Assembly (NCBI GenBank): GCA_048213135.1
Contig: PS015765.1
Span: 1 to 23,265, forward strand
DNA from: Reclinomonas americana ATCC 50394
Taxonomy: Eukaryota > Jakobida > Jakobea > Jakobida
Length of the DNA stretch: 23,265 bases
Direction: 5' to 3'
Shown here: positions 22,850-23,265 of the stretch, piece by piece
Layout: each line of letters starts with the position of its first letter
How positions within the stretch are numbered: position 1 is the first letter of the stretch
Translations under genes and position numbers: made by a program
The notes under the pieces: generated by a model
Databases searched by the model: none
Told to the model about the DNA's origin: nothing
What the model saw: only the letters and a program-made list of their open reading frames with translations

Positions 22850-23265
22850 ATGATTCGCCTCCGCTTTTCGCAAGCCCCGCCCGGAACGGGCCGATCCGGC
22901 CTTCGCATCGTCCTCGCGGACGATCATGCCCTGATCCGCGAGGGCCTGAAGCTGCTGATCGCGACCGAAGGCGAGCACGAGGTCGTCGGCGAGGCAGCTG
23001 ATGGAGCGAGCCTGCTCCGGCTGCTGGCGGCGACTGCGCCGGATCTCCTGGTGCTCGATCTCGGCATGCCGGGGCTGACCGGACTGTCCTATATCCGCGG
23101 CTTGCGCGAACGCTTTCCCCGCCTGCACATCCTGATCCTGACCGCCAATACCGACATGCGGACGGTGGAAGGAGCCCTCGCAGCCGGCGTCGCCGGATAT
23201 CTCGTCAAGGGCGGCGATCTCGACGAGTTCTTCGCCGCGCTCGCGGCACTGCAACGACGCGAAAC
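22850..23265 (+). CDS. NarL/FixJ-type response regulator, receiver domain (cut by window end)
   Basis: About 138 residues are present. A receiver domain begins LRIVLADDHALIREGLKLLI, with the phospho-acceptor Asp in VLDLGMPG, Thr in ILILTANTD and Lys in YLVKGGD; this matches the NarL/FixJ class, whose LuxR-type DNA-binding domain should follow beyond the window. The ATG at 22850 lacks a close ribosome site (AGGAG is 16 bases upstream), so a slightly different start is possible. It is divergent from the hybrid kinase and probably its partner. Confidence 0.88.
   Translation, partial: MIRLRFSQAPPGTGRSGLRIVLADDHALIREGLKLLIATEGEHEVVGEAADGASLLRLLAATAPDLLVLDLGMPGLTGLSYIRGLRERFPRLHILILTANTDMRTVEGALAAGVAGYLVKGGDLDEFFAALAALQRRE

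Noticed and set aside
1-23265. CRISPR arrays, rRNA, tRNA, integrase or transposase genes
   Set aside because: None was found by reading both strands outside the N runs; the gaps could hide some.

Overview
The window is high-GC DNA with long overlapping reading frames, typical of an alphaproteobacterium. Gene content (solute uptake by a tripartite tricarboxylate transporter, CoA-based catabolism, a hybrid histidine kinase with an SHDLRQP H-box) fits Hyphomicrobiales such as Bosea or Bradyrhizobium relatives, but I cannot fix the genus. It is draft assembly: three N runs (2983-3002, 7511-8091, 21186-22037) interrupt genes, and three catabolic genes carry apparent single frameshifts.

Region 1 (1-11691) is an acyl-CoA catabolic cluster. 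In order it holds an enoyl-CoA hydratase end, a thiolase-fold protein that looks like an Ltp2-type retro-aldolase, its DUF35 zinc-ribbon/OB partner, a YqjM-like ene-reductase, a convergent class III CoA-transferase, a TctC-TctB-TctA uptake system, the start of ETF beta, a PrpF/GalD-type isomerase on the minus strand, and a fused enoyl-CoA hydratase/3-hydroxyacyl-CoA dehydrogenase. Together they suggest import of a carboxylic acid, CoA activation by transfer, ring or double-bond reduction, beta-oxidation and a side-chain aldol cleavage. The substrate is not readable from sequence.

Region 2 (about 11692-20700) is an accessory, defence-like island and is the exciting part. Two operons diverge from a 177-base control region at 16605-16781. 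Leftward: an XRE repressor, an ImmA/IrrE metallopeptidase, an exonuclease I-like DEDDh nuclease and an RloC/PrrC-like zinc-hook ATPase with a plausible anticodon-nuclease triad. Rightward: four overlapping genes for a bacterial ubiquitin-like pathway, namely a three-unit poly-ubiquitin-like protein, an E2-like protein, a JAMM deconjugase and a ThiF/E1-like adenylating enzyme. Both the E1 and the E2 lack a cysteine where the thioester-forming residue is expected, so the chemistry may be non-canonical. The XRE promoter reads as leaderless, and an inverted repeat covers its -35 box, suggesting autorepression. To the right lie a short remnant that looks like the C-terminus of an ArdC antirestriction protein, a HEPN-like gene (R-x5-H motif) and a gene-poor mosaic, all consistent with a mobile-element background. 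I saw no integrase, transposase, tRNA or convincing att repeat.

Region 3 (20721-23265) is a divergent two-component pair: a membrane hybrid histidine kinase (its middle lost in an N run) and the receiver domain of a NarL/FixJ-type response regulator cut by the window end.
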